Counted from the stretch's first letter, positions 15,898 to 25,138 are shown. The stretch: DNA of 64,000 nt from Leucobacter triazinivorans (GCF_004208635.1 NZ_CP035806.1:744001-808000), one strand, 5' to 3'. Notes: generated by a model from the letters alone, not told the origin. Numbers and translations: made by a program.

Positions 15898-16944
15898 CTA
15901 CTCGTACCGCTGCCGCTTGGTCGCGTCGTGGATCTCGCCGACGAGCTCTTCGATCACGTCCTCGAGGAACACGACGCCCAGCTCGGCACCCTCCGAATCG
16001 TGGATGCGGGCGAGATGGATCCCGCGCGCCTGCATGCGGGCGAGCACGTCTTCCAGCTCGGTCGCCGCGTGGATCGAGATCATCTCGCGAATGCGCTTCG
16101 GCGGGATCGGCTCCGCGATGCGCTCCTCCCCGAGGCGCACCAGATCCTTGATGTGCACGTAGCCGTCGAGCTCGCCGTCGGTGCCCGCGATGGGATAGCG
16201 GGAGAATCCGCGCCTGGCGACCGCAGCCTCCACATCGCCCGGAGTGGCGCCCGCCGGCAGCATCACGAGTCGATCGAGCGGCACGAGCAGATCCTCGGCG
16301 CGCTTGGTGGTGAACTCGAACGCCGCGGTCAGCGCACCGCTGCGATCCTCCAGCACGCCCTCTCTCGTCGAGTGGCTCACGATGCTCGCGACTTCCTCGA
16401 GCGTGTAGGTGCTGGTGGTCTCGGACTTCGGTTCGACGCCGAACAGCCGAAGCACACCGTTCGCGATCGCGTTGAGCGCGGCGATCACGTGGCGCAGCAG
16501 CCGCGACACCGCGACGAGCGGCGGCGCGAGCAGCAGAACCGCCTGATCCGGCATCGAGAACGCCGCGTTCTTCGGCACCATCTCGCCGAACACCACGTGC
16601 AGGTACGAGACGCCGAGCAGCGTGAGCACGAACGCCGTGATGCTCACCGCTTCGGGCGCCAGACCCGTCCACGCGAGCGGCCCCTCGAGCAGGTGATGGA
16701 TCGCGGGCTCCGACACGTTCAGGATCAGCAGCGAGCACACGGTGATGCCGAGCTGACTCGTCGCCAGCATGAGCGTGGCATGCTCCATCGCGTAGAGCGC
16801 GGTCTTCGCGCGTTTCGACCCGGCTTCGGCCCGAGGCTCGATCTGGGAGCGGCGGGCGGAGATGACGGCGAACTCCGCGCCCACGAAGAACGCATTGACC
16901 ACGAGCAGCAGCACGAGCCAGACGATGCCCAACCAGTCGCTCAT
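15898..16944 (-). CDS. CNNM/CorC-type membrane protein (DUF21 plus CBS pair)
   Basis: A 348-residue protein. The N-terminal DUF21/CNNM membrane domain has about four helices (IVWLVLLLVVNAFFVGAEFA; LGITVCSLLILNVSEPAI; VSITAFVLTLLGVSYLHVVF), followed by two CBS motifs (LLVPLDRLVMLP..., RIREMISIHAATELEDVLARM). These proteins are linked to Mg2+/Co2+ homeostasis and are often misnamed hemolysins. The C-terminal CorC_HlyC domain of the upstream partner is absent here. Its ATG overlaps the stop of that partner (ATGA), so the two form a coupled pair. Confidence 0.9.
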   Translation of the reverse strand: MSDWLGIVWLVLLLVVNAFFVGAEFAVISARRSQIEPRAEAGSKRAKTALYAMEHATLMLATSQLGITVCSLLILNVSEPAIHHLLEGPLAWTGLAPEAVSITAFVLTLLGVSYLHVVFGEMVPKNAAFSMPDQAVLLLAPPLVAVSRLLRHVIAALNAIANGVLRLFGVEPKSETTSTYTLEEVASIVSHSTREGVLEDRSGALTAAFEFTTKRAEDLLVPLDRLVMLPAGATPGDVEAAVARRGFSRYPIAGTDGELDGYVHIKDLVRLGEERIAEPIPPKRIREMISIHAATELEDVLARMQARGIHLARIHDSEGAELGVVFLEDVIEELVGEIHDATKRQRYE

Positions 16945-18281
16945 CGTCCGTCCTCCCGGTGCGCCTGATCCTCGACCCCGTCGGGCAACGGCGCGCTCGT
17001 GTAGCGCAGGCGGGCGATCCGGCGCCCGTCCATGCGCTCGACGCGCAGCGTGCCGCCGTCGGCGAGCACGACCTCGTCACCCGGCTCGGGTATGCGCCCG
17101 AGCTCGCGCAGCACGAACCCGGCGACCGTGTCGTACTCGTCGCCGCCCGGGATATCGATGCCGGTTTGCTCGAGCACCTCGTCGGGCCGCAGATCCGCCG
17201 GGAAGGTCATCTCCTCGGCCGTGCCCACCACGCCCGCGGCCGCGCGATCGTGCTCGTCGGCCACTTCTCCGACGATCTCCTCGACGAGGTCCTCGAGCGT
17301 CACGATGCCCGCAGTGCCGCCGTACTCGTCCACGACGATGGCGAGCTGGAAGCCGGTGGCGCGCAGCTCCTCGAGCAGCTGGTCGAGCCGCATCGTCTCG
17401 GGCACGCGGACCGGATCCTCCGCGAGCGCAGCGACGGGAACTTCGGGGCGCCGCGCCCGCGGCACGGCCACCGCCTGCTTGACATGCACGACCCCGACCA
17501 CGTCGTCGCGATCCTCGTCGATCACCGGGAAGCGCGAGAAGCCGGTGCGGCCCGACAGCTCGAGCACCGCCGTCGCGGGTTCGAGCCGCTGCAGGCTCTC
17601 GACTTTGAGCCGGGGCGTCATGACGTCGGCCGCCGTGAGTTCCGAGAAGCGGAGGGTGCGATCGAGCAGCGTCGCCGTGTCGGCCTCGAGCAGACCCGCA
17701 CTCGCCGAGTGGCGCACGAGCGACGAGAGCTCCTCGGCCGACCGCGCCCCGGAGAGCTCCTCCTTGGGCTCAATGCCGATGCCGCGGAGGATGCCGTTGG
17801 CACTGCCGTTGAGCACGAGGATCGCCGGCTTGAACGTCGTGGTGAACGCCGCCTGAGCCGGCATCACGAGCCGCGCCGTGGCGAGCGGCCGGGCGAGCGC
17901 GAAGTTCTTGGGGACGAGCTCGCCGACGATCATGGAGAATACCGTGGCGAGGGCGACGGCGACGGGCGCGCTGATCGCGCGCCGCAGGCCCTCCGGCACG
18001 CCCAGCGCCCCGAGCGGGCCGTCGAGGAAGCCGCTGATGGCCGGCTCCAGGGTGTATCCCGCGAGCAGCGTCGTCAGAGTGATGCCCAGCTGGGCGCTCG
18101 AGAGATGCGTCGAGGTGATGGACAGGCCGCGGATCACGCGGTCGAGACCGCGCTCGCCCGCCGTGCGGCGCCGCTCGAGGTCCTGGCGATCGAGCGCCAC
18201 GAGCGAGAACTCGGCTGCGACGAAGATGCCGGTGCCCGCCGTGAGCAGGATGCCGATGAGCAGGAGTATCCAGTCGTTCAC
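16941..18281 (-). CDS. CNNM/CorC-type membrane protein with CorC_HlyC domain
   Basis: A 446-residue protein with a GTG start (18281) after CGGAGTCGCC. Parts: DUF21 membrane domain (about 1-200, beginning WILLLIGILLTAGTGIFVAAEFSL), a CBS pair (about 215-335, with VDEYGGTAGIVTLEDLVEEI near its end), and a C-terminal CorC_HlyC transporter-associated domain (EYDTVAGFVLRELGRIPEPGD ... RIARLRY). It likely regulates divalent cation efflux. It is the first of the overlapping pair. The 246 bp between it and kgd holds both genes' promoters. Confidence 0.9.
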   Translation of the reverse strand: MNDWILLLIGILLTAGTGIFVAAEFSLVALDRQDLERRRTAGERGLDRVIRGLSITSTHLSSAQLGITLTTLLAGYTLEPAISGFLDGPLGALGVPEGLRRAISAPVAVALATVFSMIVGELVPKNFALARPLATARLVMPAQAAFTTTFKPAILVLNGSANGILRGIGIEPKEELSGARSAEELSSLVRHSASAGLLEADTATLLDRTLRFSELTAADVMTPRLKVESLQRLEPATAVLELSGRTGFSRFPVIDEDRDDVVGVVHVKQAVAVPRARRPEVPVAALAEDPVRVPETMRLDQLLEELRATGFQLAIVVDEYGGTAGIVTLEDLVEEIVGEVADEHDRAAAGVVGTAEEMTFPADLRPDEVLEQTGIDIPGGDEYDTVAGFVLRELGRIPEPGDEVVLADGGTLRVERMDGRRIARLRYTSAPLPDGVEDQAHREDGR

Positions 18282-18527
18282 CGGCGACTCCGGGTGGATG
18301 CGTCGGGCCGCGCCGCAGCGCGGCCGGTACTCGGGGGCTCCGCCGGTCTTCGAGAGTCTGCGTCCATAGGCTACGAAACTCTAGCAGCTGAGATCCCGGA
18401 TTCGGCTGTGAGTATGGCGGCATCACCATGCCGAAAGGCGTAGGCTTGGGTGCGGTACGGCTATGGAGCCTCACCCCCGGCTACTACACCTGTTGCCTCA
18501 CCCGGCATGAAACGAGAGGACGTCGCT

Positions 18528-21500
18528 TTGGCGGAGCGAACGGAGACCACCGGACACGCTGGTCCCGCAGAAGATTTCGGTGCAAACGAGTGGCTCGTCG
18601 ATGAGCTGTGGAAGCAGTATCAGGTCGACAAGAACTCCGTGGACCGCTCCTGGTGGCCGGTTCTCGAGAAGTACGGCGCCTCGGCGCCGAGCCCCACAGT
18701 CCCGCAGCCGCAGCAGCAATCGCAGCCGCAGGTCAGCACGGGCCCCTCCACCACTCCGATCACCACTCCGGCCCAGCCCGCGCGCACCACGAACGCCGCT
18801 CCCCGAGAGGCGCCGATCCCGGCGGACGCTCCGCGCACCGCGCCCCGTGTCGAAGCCGCCGAAGCCGCCGAGACGCAGGAGGACTCGGTCACTCCGCTGC
18901 GCGGCATGGCCCGCACGCTCTCCAAGAACATGGATCAGAGCCTCACGGTCCCGACCGCCACGAGCGTGCGCACCGTCCCGGCGAAGCTGCTGATCGACAA
19001 TCGAATCGTGGTCAACAATCACCTGCGCCGCAGCCGCGGCGGCAAGGTGTCGTTCACCCACCTCATCGGCTGGGCGCTGATCCAGTCCCTCAAGGAGTTC
19101 CCCAGCCAGAACGTGGCCTACGCCGAGGTCGACGGCAAGCCCTCGATCGTGGCGCCCGCCCATATCGGGCTCGGGATCGCCATCGACGTGCCGAAGCCGG
19201 ACGGCACGCGTTCCCTGCTCGTCCCGTCCATCAAGCGCGCCGAGACGCTCGACTTCAACGAGTACCTCGCGGCATATGAGGATCTGGTGAAGCGGGCGCG
19301 CGACAACAAGCTCACCGCCGGAGACTTCCAGGGCACGACGCTCTCGCTCACGAACCCCGGCGGCATCGGCACCGAGCACTCCGTGCCGCGCCTCATGCAG
19401 GGGCAGGGCTGCATCATCGGCGCGGGCGCCCTCGAGTACCCGGCCGAGTTCCAGGGAGCCTCGCAGGAGGTGCTCACCAACCTCGGCATCGGCAAGACGA
19501 TCACGCTCACGAGCACCTACGATCACCGCGTGATCCAGGGGGCCGGTTCGGGCGAGTTCCTGAAGCTCGTGCACGAGCGCCTCACGGGAAGCCACCGCTT
19601 CTTCGAGGAGATCTTCGCTGCGCTGCGCATCCCCTACAAGCCCGTGCAGTGGGCCTCCGACATCCACGTCGACATCTCAGGGGCCGTCGACAAGACTGCG
19701 CGCGTGCAGGAGCTCATCAACTCATTCCGCGTGCGCGGCCACATGATGGCCGACGTCGACCCGCTCGAGTACCAGCAGCGCACCCACCCCGACCTCGAGA
19801 TCGAGTCTCACGGGCTCACGTTCTGGGATCTCGATCGCGAGTTCGTCACCGGCGGCATCGGCGGCAAGCGCGCCATGAAGCTGCGCGACATCCTGGGCGT
19901 GCTGCGCGACTCGTACTGCCGCAAGATCGGCATCGAGTACATGCACATCCAGGATCCCGCGCAGCGCCTCTGGCTGCGCGAGCAGCTCGAGGTGCCCTAT
20001 GCCAAGCCGAGCCGTGACGAGCAGATGCGCATCCTCGAGAAGCTCAACGAGGCCGAGGCCTTCGAGACCTTCCTGCAGACCAAGTACGTCGGCCAGAAGC
20101 GCTTCAGCCTCGAGGGCGGCGAGTCGGTCATTCCGCTGCTCGACGCGATGCTCATCGACGCGGCGGAGGACGGCGTCGACAGCGTCGACATCGGCATGGC
20201 GCACCGCGGCCGCCTCAATGTGCTCTCGAACATCGCCGGCAAGACCTACGGCCAGATCTTCCGGGAATTCGAGGGCGCGCAGGCCCAGAAGGGCGGATCC
20301 GGCGACGTCAAGTACCACCTCGGCACCTCGGGGGTGTTCACCGCCCCGAATGGCACCCAGGTGCCCATCCACCTCGCCGCCAACCCGTCCCACCTGGAGA
20401 CGGTCAACGGCGTGCTCGAGGGAATCGTGCGTGCCAAGCAGGATCTCAAGCCGATCGGTTCGTTCACCACACTCCCGATCCTCGTGCACGGCGATGCGGC
20501 GATGGCCGGCCAGGGAGTCGTGTACGAGACCCTGCAGATGTCGCAGTTGCGCGGCTACCGCACCGGCGGCACGATCCACATCATCATCAACAACCAGGTG
20601 GGCTTCACAACGCTGCCCATCGATTCCCGCTCCGGCGTCTACTCCTCCGAGGTCGGCAAGGTGGTGCAGGCCCCGATCTTCCACGTCAACGGCGATGACC
20701 CCGAGTCTGTCGTGCGCGTGGCGAAGCTCGCCTACGAGTTCCGTCAGCGCTTCCACATCGACGTCATCATCGACCTCGTGTGCTACCGCCGACGCGGTCA
20801 CAACGAGGGCGACGATCCGTCGATGACCCAGCCGCTCATGACCGACCTGATCGAGGCCAAGCGCTCGACCCGTCGTCTGTACACGGGCGCGCTGGTGGGT
20901 CGCGGCGATATCACCGAGGAGGAGTACGAGAAGGCGAAGCAGGACTTCCAGGATCGCCTCGAGCTCGCCTTCCAGGAGACGCACGCCGCGCAGACGGGAT
21001 CGATCCCGGTCGTGGGCGCGAGCGGGATCGCCGAACTCGGCGAGGTCGGGGGCCCCGGCCCCGCCCCGCTCGAGACGGCGGTCGACCGCAGCGTCGTCGA
21101 ACGAGTGGGCGACGCCTTCGGCAACAAGCCCGAGGGCTTCACCGTGCACCAGAAGCTGCAGCAGCTGCTCAACAAGCGCGTCGAGATGAGCCGCGAGGGC
21201 GGGATCGACTGGGGCTTCGGCGAGCTGATCGCGCTGGGATCCCTGCTGGTCGAGGGCACCGCGGTACGCTTCGTCGGACAGGACGCGCGCCGGGGCACCT
21301 TCGCACAGCGCCACGCGGTCTTCCACGACCGCAGGAACGGGCAGGAGTGGATCCCGCTGCTCAACCTGTCTGACGAGCAGGCGCGGTTCTGGATCTACGA
21401 CTCTCTGCTCTCGGAGTACGCCGCACTCGCCTTCGAGTACGGCTACTCGCTGCAGCGGGAGGACGCCCTGGTGCTGTGGGAGGCGCAGTTCGGCGACTTC

Positions 21501-22232
21501 GCGAACACGGCGCAGGCCGTCATCGACGAGTACATCGCCGCGGCCGAGCAGAAGTGGGGGCAGCGCTCGTCGGTCGTGCTGCTGCTGCCGCACGGCTACG
21601 AGGGGCAGGGACCCGACCACTCCTCCGCCCGCATCGAGCGCTACCTGCAGCTCTGCGCCGAGGACAACATGATCGTCGCCCGCCCGTCGACTCCGGCCAA
21701 CTACTTCCACCTGCTCCGCCGTCAGGCCTACGCCCGTCCGCGCAAGCCGCTCATCGTCTTCACCCCGAAGTCGATGCTCCGCCTGCGAGGCGCCACCTCG
21801 TCCGTCGACGAGTTCACGAGCGGCACCTTCCAGCCCGTGCTCGACGACCCCCGCATCGAGGATCAGCAGGCCGTCGAGCGCGTGCTGCTCGTGTCCGGCA
21901 AGATCTACTACGATCTGCGCACGGCACTCGAGAAGCGCCCCGATCCGCGCGTCGCGCTCGTGCGCGTCGAGCAGTACTACCCGATCCCCGGCCCCCAGCT
22001 CGGGCGGGTGCTCACGCAGTACGCCGGCGCAGAACTCGTCTGGGTGCAGGACGAGCCCGAGAACCAGGGGGCCTGGCCCTTCATCTCGCTCGAACTGTCG
22101 AAGCACCTGGCGAACGACCGCATTCGCGTGATCTCCCGCCCCGCGTCGGCAGCGCCCTCCACCGGATCCGCCAAGGTGCACGCAGTCGAGCAAGAGGCCC
22201 TGCTCGCACGCGCCCTGCAGTTCGACGCCTAG
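18528..22232 (+). CDS. kgd: Multifunctional 2-oxoglutarate dehydrogenase E2-E1 (KGD/OdhA)
   Basis: A 1234-residue fused enzyme of the TCA cycle, like mycobacterial Kgd and corynebacterial OdhA. N-terminal E1-type segment NEWLVDELWKQYQ (about 20-35), a Pro/Thr/Ala linker, an E2 acyltransferase domain (about 120-370, catalytic motif TYDHRVIQGAGSGEF) with no lipoyl domain, then a complete ThDP-dependent E1 (MAHRGRLNVLSNIAGKTYG, GDAAMAGQGVVYETLQMSQL, INNQVGFTT). The start is taken as TTG 18528 because GAGAGGA lies 7 bp upstream; ATG 18507 has no such site. A TAGGCT hexamer at 18441-18446 is a possible -10. The GntR gene starts 11 bp after its stop. Confidence 0.96.
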   Translation: MAERTETTGHAGPAEDFGANEWLVDELWKQYQVDKNSVDRSWWPVLEKYGASAPSPTVPQPQQQSQPQVSTGPSTTPITTPAQPARTTNAAPREAPIPADAPRTAPRVEAAEAAETQEDSVTPLRGMARTLSKNMDQSLTVPTATSVRTVPAKLLIDNRIVVNNHLRRSRGGKVSFTHLIGWALIQSLKEFPSQNVAYAEVDGKPSIVAPAHIGLGIAIDVPKPDGTRSLLVPSIKRAETLDFNEYLAAYEDLVKRARDNKLTAGDFQGTTLSLTNPGGIGTEHSVPRLMQGQGCIIGAGALEYPAEFQGASQEVLTNLGIGKTITLTSTYDHRVIQGAGSGEFLKLVHERLTGSHRFFEEIFAALRIPYKPVQWASDIHVDISGAVDKTARVQELINSFRVRGHMMADVDPLEYQQRTHPDLEIESHGLTFWDLDREFVTGGIGGKRAMKLRDILGVLRDSYCRKIGIEYMHIQDPAQRLWLREQLEVPYAKPSRDEQMRILEKLNEAEAFETFLQTKYVGQKRFSLEGGESVIPLLDAMLIDAAEDGVDSVDIGMAHRGRLNVLSNIAGKTYGQIFREFEGAQAQKGGSGDVKYHLGTSGVFTAPNGTQVPIHLAANPSHLETVNGVLEGIVRAKQDLKPIGSFTTLPILVHGDAAMAGQGVVYETLQMSQLRGYRTGGTIHIIINNQVGFTTLPIDSRSGVYSSEVGKVVQAPIFHVNGDDPESVVRVAKLAYEFRQRFHIDVIIDLVCYRRRGHNEGDDPSMTQPLMTDLIEAKRSTRRLYTGALVGRGDITEEEYEKAKQDFQDRLELAFQETHAAQTGSIPVVGASGIAELGEVGGPGPAPLETAVDRSVVERVGDAFGNKPEGFTVHQKLQQLLNKRVEMSREGGIDWGFGELIALGSLLVEGTAVRFVGQDARRGTFAQRHAVFHDRRNGQEWIPLLNLSDEQARFWIYDSLLSEYAALAFEYGYSLQREDALVLWEAQFGDFANTAQAVIDEYIAAAEQKWGQRSSVVLLLPHGYEGQGPDHSSARIERYLQLCAEDNMIVARPSTPANYFHLLRRQAYARPRKPLIVFTPKSMLRLRGATSSVDEFTSGTFQPVLDDPRIEDQQAVERVLLVSGKIYYDLRTALEKRPDPRVALVRVEQYYPIPGPQLGRVLTQYAGAELVWVQDEPENQGAWPFISLELSKHLANDRIRVISRPASAAPSTGSAKVHAVEQEALLARALQFDA

Positions 22233-22243
22233 GCGGCGCGCAG

Positions 22244-23029
22244 GTGCAGCAGCCGCTCCTCGGACAGACGCCTTCGCGGGGTGAGAGCACGCCCGCGGGG
22301 CCGAACGTCGGCGGTATCGCACAGCGCATCGCGTCCGCCATCTCGATGGGCATGCTGAGCGTGGGCGAGCGGCTGCCGCCCGAGGCCGAGCTGGCGAGCC
22401 AGTTCGGGATCGCGGTCGCGACGCTGCGCAAGGCGCTGGCGACGCTGCGCGCGCAGGGCGTGGTCGAGACGCGGCGCGGCCGTAACGGCGGAACGTTCGT
22501 GGTGCAGGCGCCGTTCCCGTCGTCAGAGGCGCTGCAGGCCTCGTTGCACGCCACGAGTCTCGTGGCGCTGCGCGACTTCTTCGACGAGCACGCCGCCGTG
22601 TCCGGCATGGCCGCCCGACTCGCTGCCGAGCGCACGGAGCCCGGGCGTCGCACCCGGCTCGCCGAGTTCGCCTTTCAAGCGCGCGAGGCTCGGAACGCGC
22701 GCGAACGGTCGATGGCCGACAGCCGGTTCCACTTCGAGGTCGCGGTGCTCAGCCATTCGCAGCGACTGCTGGCGGCCGAGCAGCGGCTGCAGTCGGAGCT
22801 CTCGCCGTTCCTCTGGTGCGAGGGCGTCTGCCACGCTTCCGCACAGCTCGCGTTCACCGAGCACCTCGCCATCACCACCGCGATCGAGCAGCAGCGGGCC
22901 GAGGAGGCGCAGCAGTTGGCGGTCGACCATGTCAGGGGGAACATGCGGTTGATCATCGACGGGAAGATCGCTCTCGGGCGCGTGCGGGGCACGACCAGGC
23001 CCGCCGGCGCCCTCGAGGGGTTCCGATGA
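22244..23029 (+). CDS. GntR-family regulator (FadR/FCD type)
   Basis: A 261-residue protein from GTG 22244. The N-terminal winged helix (about 20-90) contains GERLPPEAELASQFGIAVAT and GVVETRRGRNGGTFV; the C-terminal all-helical FCD-like domain (about 100-245) contains FDEHAAVSGMAARLAAE and SRFHFEVAVLSHSQRLLAAE (ligand/metal-binding His positions). Such regulators usually control organic-acid or amino-acid catabolism. It overlaps the Cache-like gene by 4 bp (ATGA). The two open the amine-catabolism region and probably regulate it (inference). Only 11 bp separate it from kgd, so its promoter would lie inside kgd. Confidence 0.88.
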   Translation: MQQPLLGQTPSRGESTPAGPNVGGIAQRIASAISMGMLSVGERLPPEAELASQFGIAVATLRKALATLRAQGVVETRRGRNGGTFVVQAPFPSSEALQASLHATSLVALRDFFDEHAAVSGMAARLAAERTEPGRRTRLAEFAFQAREARNARERSMADSRFHFEVAVLSHSQRLLAAEQRLQSELSPFLWCEGVCHASAQLAFTEHLAITTAIEQQRAEEAQQLAVDHVRGNMRLIIDGKIALGRVRGTTRPAGALEGFR

Positions 23030-23736
23030 GCACTCCGGAGACGGTGCAGTCGGCGGTCGACCGGCTGAGCGAGTGGTTCATGCAGCACTTCGAACGCCTC
23101 GACGCCCTCGCCGACGAGCTCATCTCGACGCTGCGGTTCAACGACGCCGGTCACCTCGAGATCAGCGACTCCACGCGGCGGCGCCTGAAGTCGGCCGCGG
23201 TGCGCTTCCTCGCCGACGACGAGACCATCGACGGCTGCGGCCTCATCTTCGCGCACTCCGCGCTGGGCACCGAGAACGGCCACCTCGAGTGGTGGGTGCG
23301 CGAGGACGAGTCTCGCTTCGCGCGCTACTCGTTCGGTGTGGTGCCCGGAGCCGATCGCTACTACGACTACGAGCATCACGAGTGGTTCATCCGCTCGTTC
23401 CACGAGGGGACCCCCGCGCTCGTCGGGCCCTACATCGACTACCTCGGCGTGGAGGCCTACGTGCTCACGCTCACGGTGCCGGCCGAGATCGGCGGATCGC
23501 GGGTGGGCGCCGTCGGCAACGACATCCAAGTGTCGGATCTCGAAGCGGTGCTGCTCCCCGTACTGCTGGAGCATCGCTCCCCCATGGCGCTGATCGGGCG
23601 CCACGGCAACGTCATCTTCGGCAATTCATCCCGGTTCCTCCCCGGCGACTTCGTGCCCGATTCGCTGCCGGGCTTTCGCCGGGCGCGAATCGCTCCCGAA
23701 CAGGCGGGCGTGCAGTTGCTCTACGCCGAAGACTGA
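23026..23736 (+). CDS. Cache-domain-like soluble protein
   Basis: A 236-residue protein with no signal peptide or membrane helix. The central part (SRFARYSFGVVPGADRYYDY ... EHHEWFIRSFHEGTPALVGPYIDYLGVEAYVLTLTVPA) is like Cache/PAS-fold ligand-sensing domains (WF..., GPY.D, TL..P), although these are normally extracytoplasmic. It is translationally coupled to the GntR regulator (ATGA), so it may be a cytosolic ligand sensor for the regulator or an accessory catabolic protein. Function is inferred only. Confidence 0.6.
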   Translation: MSTPETVQSAVDRLSEWFMQHFERLDALADELISTLRFNDAGHLEISDSTRRRLKSAAVRFLADDETIDGCGLIFAHSALGTENGHLEWWVREDESRFARYSFGVVPGADRYYDYEHHEWFIRSFHEGTPALVGPYIDYLGVEAYVLTLTVPAEIGGSRVGAVGNDIQVSDLEAVLLPVLLEHRSPMALIGRHGNVIFGNSSRFLPGDFVPDSLPGFRRARIAPEQAGVQLLYAED

Positions 23737-23772
23737 CCGCCCCGCGGAGGTCGCCCAGCGGCGCCCCCACCC

Positions 23773-23811
23773 GTCATCCTGCGCGAAGGTCGCCCAGCGG
23801 CGCCCCCACCC
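23773..23811. repeat. Partial copy of dispersed palindromic repeat
   Basis: The outer-left part of the repeat family (GTCATCCTGCGCGAAGGTCG and flank, 23773-23799) stands directly before an intact copy, with the same GCGCCCCCACCC lead sequence (23761-23772 and 23800-23811). It is a local tandem duplication of the repeat edge. Confidence 0.85.
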
Positions 23812-23902
23812 GTCATCCTGCGCGAAGGTCGCCCAGCGACCGCAGTCGCAGGATCCACACCCGGGGTGGATCCTGCGACTCGCTCCGCTCGCGCAGGATG
23901 AC
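23812..23902. repeat. Intact copy of dispersed palindromic repeat (about 91 bp)
   Basis: A palindromic element whose two ends are GTCATCCTGCGCGA (left) and TCGCGCAGGATGAC (right), with a central perfect 15-bp stem AGTCGCAGGATCCAC (23844-23858) and GTGGATCCTGCGACT (23866-23880) around a 7-nt loop. Related copies or halves occur at 23952-24001, 24323-24358, 31371-31452, 32861-32910 and 45824-45859. It would fold into a long hairpin on either strand. Confidence 0.9.
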
Positions 23903-23951
23903 CGAAGGGCCTGAGCTCGCGCAGGATGACCGAGGGGCTCCGCCCCCACCC

Positions 23952-24358
23952 GTCATCCTGCGCGAAGGTCGCGCAGCGACCGCAGTCGCAGGATCCACAC
24001 CTCACTCGTACCACCCGGCCGCGAGATCCTCCCACGACGGATTCTCACGCTCGATCAGGTCGATCTTCCAACGCCTCGAGCGATTCTTGATCTTCTTCTC
24101 GAGCGCGATCGCGTCGACGATGTTCTCTCCTGCGACGTACCAGACGAGGCTCGTCACGTCGTAGCGATCCGTGAACCCGGGAACGAGGTGGTTCCGATGC
24201 TCGTACACGCGGCGGGCAAGATCGGAGGTGACCCCGACATAGAGCGTGCCATTGTAACCGCTGGCGAGCAAATAGACGTACGCATGCCGATTCATACAGA
24301 CATCATCGCCGATGGGGGCGGATGGATCCTGCGACTCGCTCCGCTCGCGCAGGATGAC
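23952..24358. mobile_element. Palindromic repeat split around a GIY-YIG gene
   Basis: The left half of the repeat (23952-24001, ending GCAGGATCCACACC) abuts the stop codon of the GIY-YIG gene. The right half (24323-24358, TGGATCCTGCGACTCGCTCC onward) begins 27 bp upstream of its start. The gene thus occupies the centre of an otherwise normal copy. Whether this is a mobile unit is inference. Confidence 0.5.
24002..24295 (-). CDS. GIY-YIG nuclease domain protein
   Basis: A 97-residue single-domain GIY-YIG endonuclease. The motif pair appears as YVYLLAS (6-12) and LYVGVT (18-23), with Arg28/Arg29 in the following helix (DLARRVYEH), Glu66 in ALEKKIK as the metal-binding acidic residue, and the C-terminal ENPSWEDLA typical of the small YhbQ/UPF0213-like group. 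It should cleave DNA; the target is unknown. It has no operon partner and lies between inverted halves of the dispersed palindromic repeat, which suggests that it recognises or mobilises that repeat (inference). Confidence 0.85.
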   Translation of the reverse strand: MNRHAYVYLLASGYNGTLYVGVTSDLARRVYEHRNHLVPGFTDRYDVTSLVWYVAGENIVDAIALEKKIKNRSRRWKIDLIERENPSWEDLAAGWYE

Positions 24359-24385
24359 CGAGGGTCGCAGCGCCCGCTGAACGCG

Positions 24386-25138
24386 CTACGCCGAGGCGGG
24401 AGCGCTCGTGGCGCGCACCTGCGCCTCCGCCAGCGCAGCGAAGCGGTCGGCGACGGCGCCCCACACCCGGCGCAGCTCGGGCTCGGCGGCCAGCACCTCG
24501 TCGACGACCGCGTCCTCTGCGAGACCGAGATCCACGAGCCCCTGCCGATCCTCATCGACCCAGTCCCGCGCGGTGCCGCCGAGTGCCTCGGGATGGAACT
24601 GCACGCCCCAGGCCGCCTCGCCGATGCGGAACGCCTGATTGCGGCAGGGCCCGCTCGACGCGAGCAGGCGCGCGCCGGCCGGCAGCTCGCCGGCTTCGAG
24701 GTAGTGCCACTGCACCGCGACGGCATCGCTCGCGGCGAGTCCGTCGAAGAGCGGGTCGCCCGCGGCGTCGGCAGCGAAGGAGACCGTGTGCAGTCCTACC
24801 TCCGGGCCCGCCACCGCCTCGCGCACGCGCCCGCCGGTCGCGGTGACGAGCAGCTGCGCACCGAGGCAGATCCCCAGCGTCGGCACGCCGCGCGCGACGC
24901 CCTCCACCAGCAGGCGCCGAGTGGCCGGCAGCCACGGCGCGTCCCCGTCATCGGTCGGCCCCATCGACCCTCCGAGCACGATCAGGCCGTCGTACCCGTC
25001 GAGCGATGCCGGCACCTCGGCGCCCGCATCGGGGCCCACGGTCTCGAGCACCACGCCCTGCGCGGCGATCCTCTCGCCGAAGAGCCCGATCCCGGCATTC
25101 TCCTGATGCTCCACCACGAGCACTCTCGCGCCGCTCAT
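24386..25138 (-). CDS. Class I glutamine amidotransferase-like protein
   Basis: A 250-residue protein with a class-I GATase fold: nucleophile elbow GICLGAQLL (Cys) and GVQFHPEAL (His-Glu). The start RVLVVEHQENAG and GGSMGPTDD resemble the GMP-synthase-like subgroup. It has no synthetase domain, so it may hydrolyse gamma-glutamyl compounds or act as a free glutaminase. ATG 25138 overlaps the stop of the PuuD-like gene (ATGA). It is the last gene of a five-gene minus-strand operon that starts with the P450. Confidence 0.85.
   Translation of the reverse strand: MSGARVLVVEHQENAGIGLFGERIAAQGVVLETVGPDAGAEVPASLDGYDGLIVLGGSMGPTDDGDAPWLPATRRLLVEGVARGVPTLGICLGAQLLVTATGGRVREAVAGPEVGLHTVSFAADAAGDPLFDGLAASDAVAVQWHYLEAGELPAGARLLASSGPCRNQAFRIGEAAWGVQFHPEALGGTARDWVDEDRQGLVDLGLAEDAVVDEVLAAEPELRRVWGAVADRFAALAEAQVRATSAPASA

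Noticed and set aside
19722..22322. Long antisense open frame opposite kgd
   Set aside because: It mirrors the GC third-position bias of kgd, is rich in Arg/Val/Leu/Asp runs, and has no recognisable domain or ribosome site.
23737..24001. Small antisense ORFs within the repeats
   Set aside because: They only translate the repeated units (for example repeated FAQDDGWG) and have no ribosome sites.
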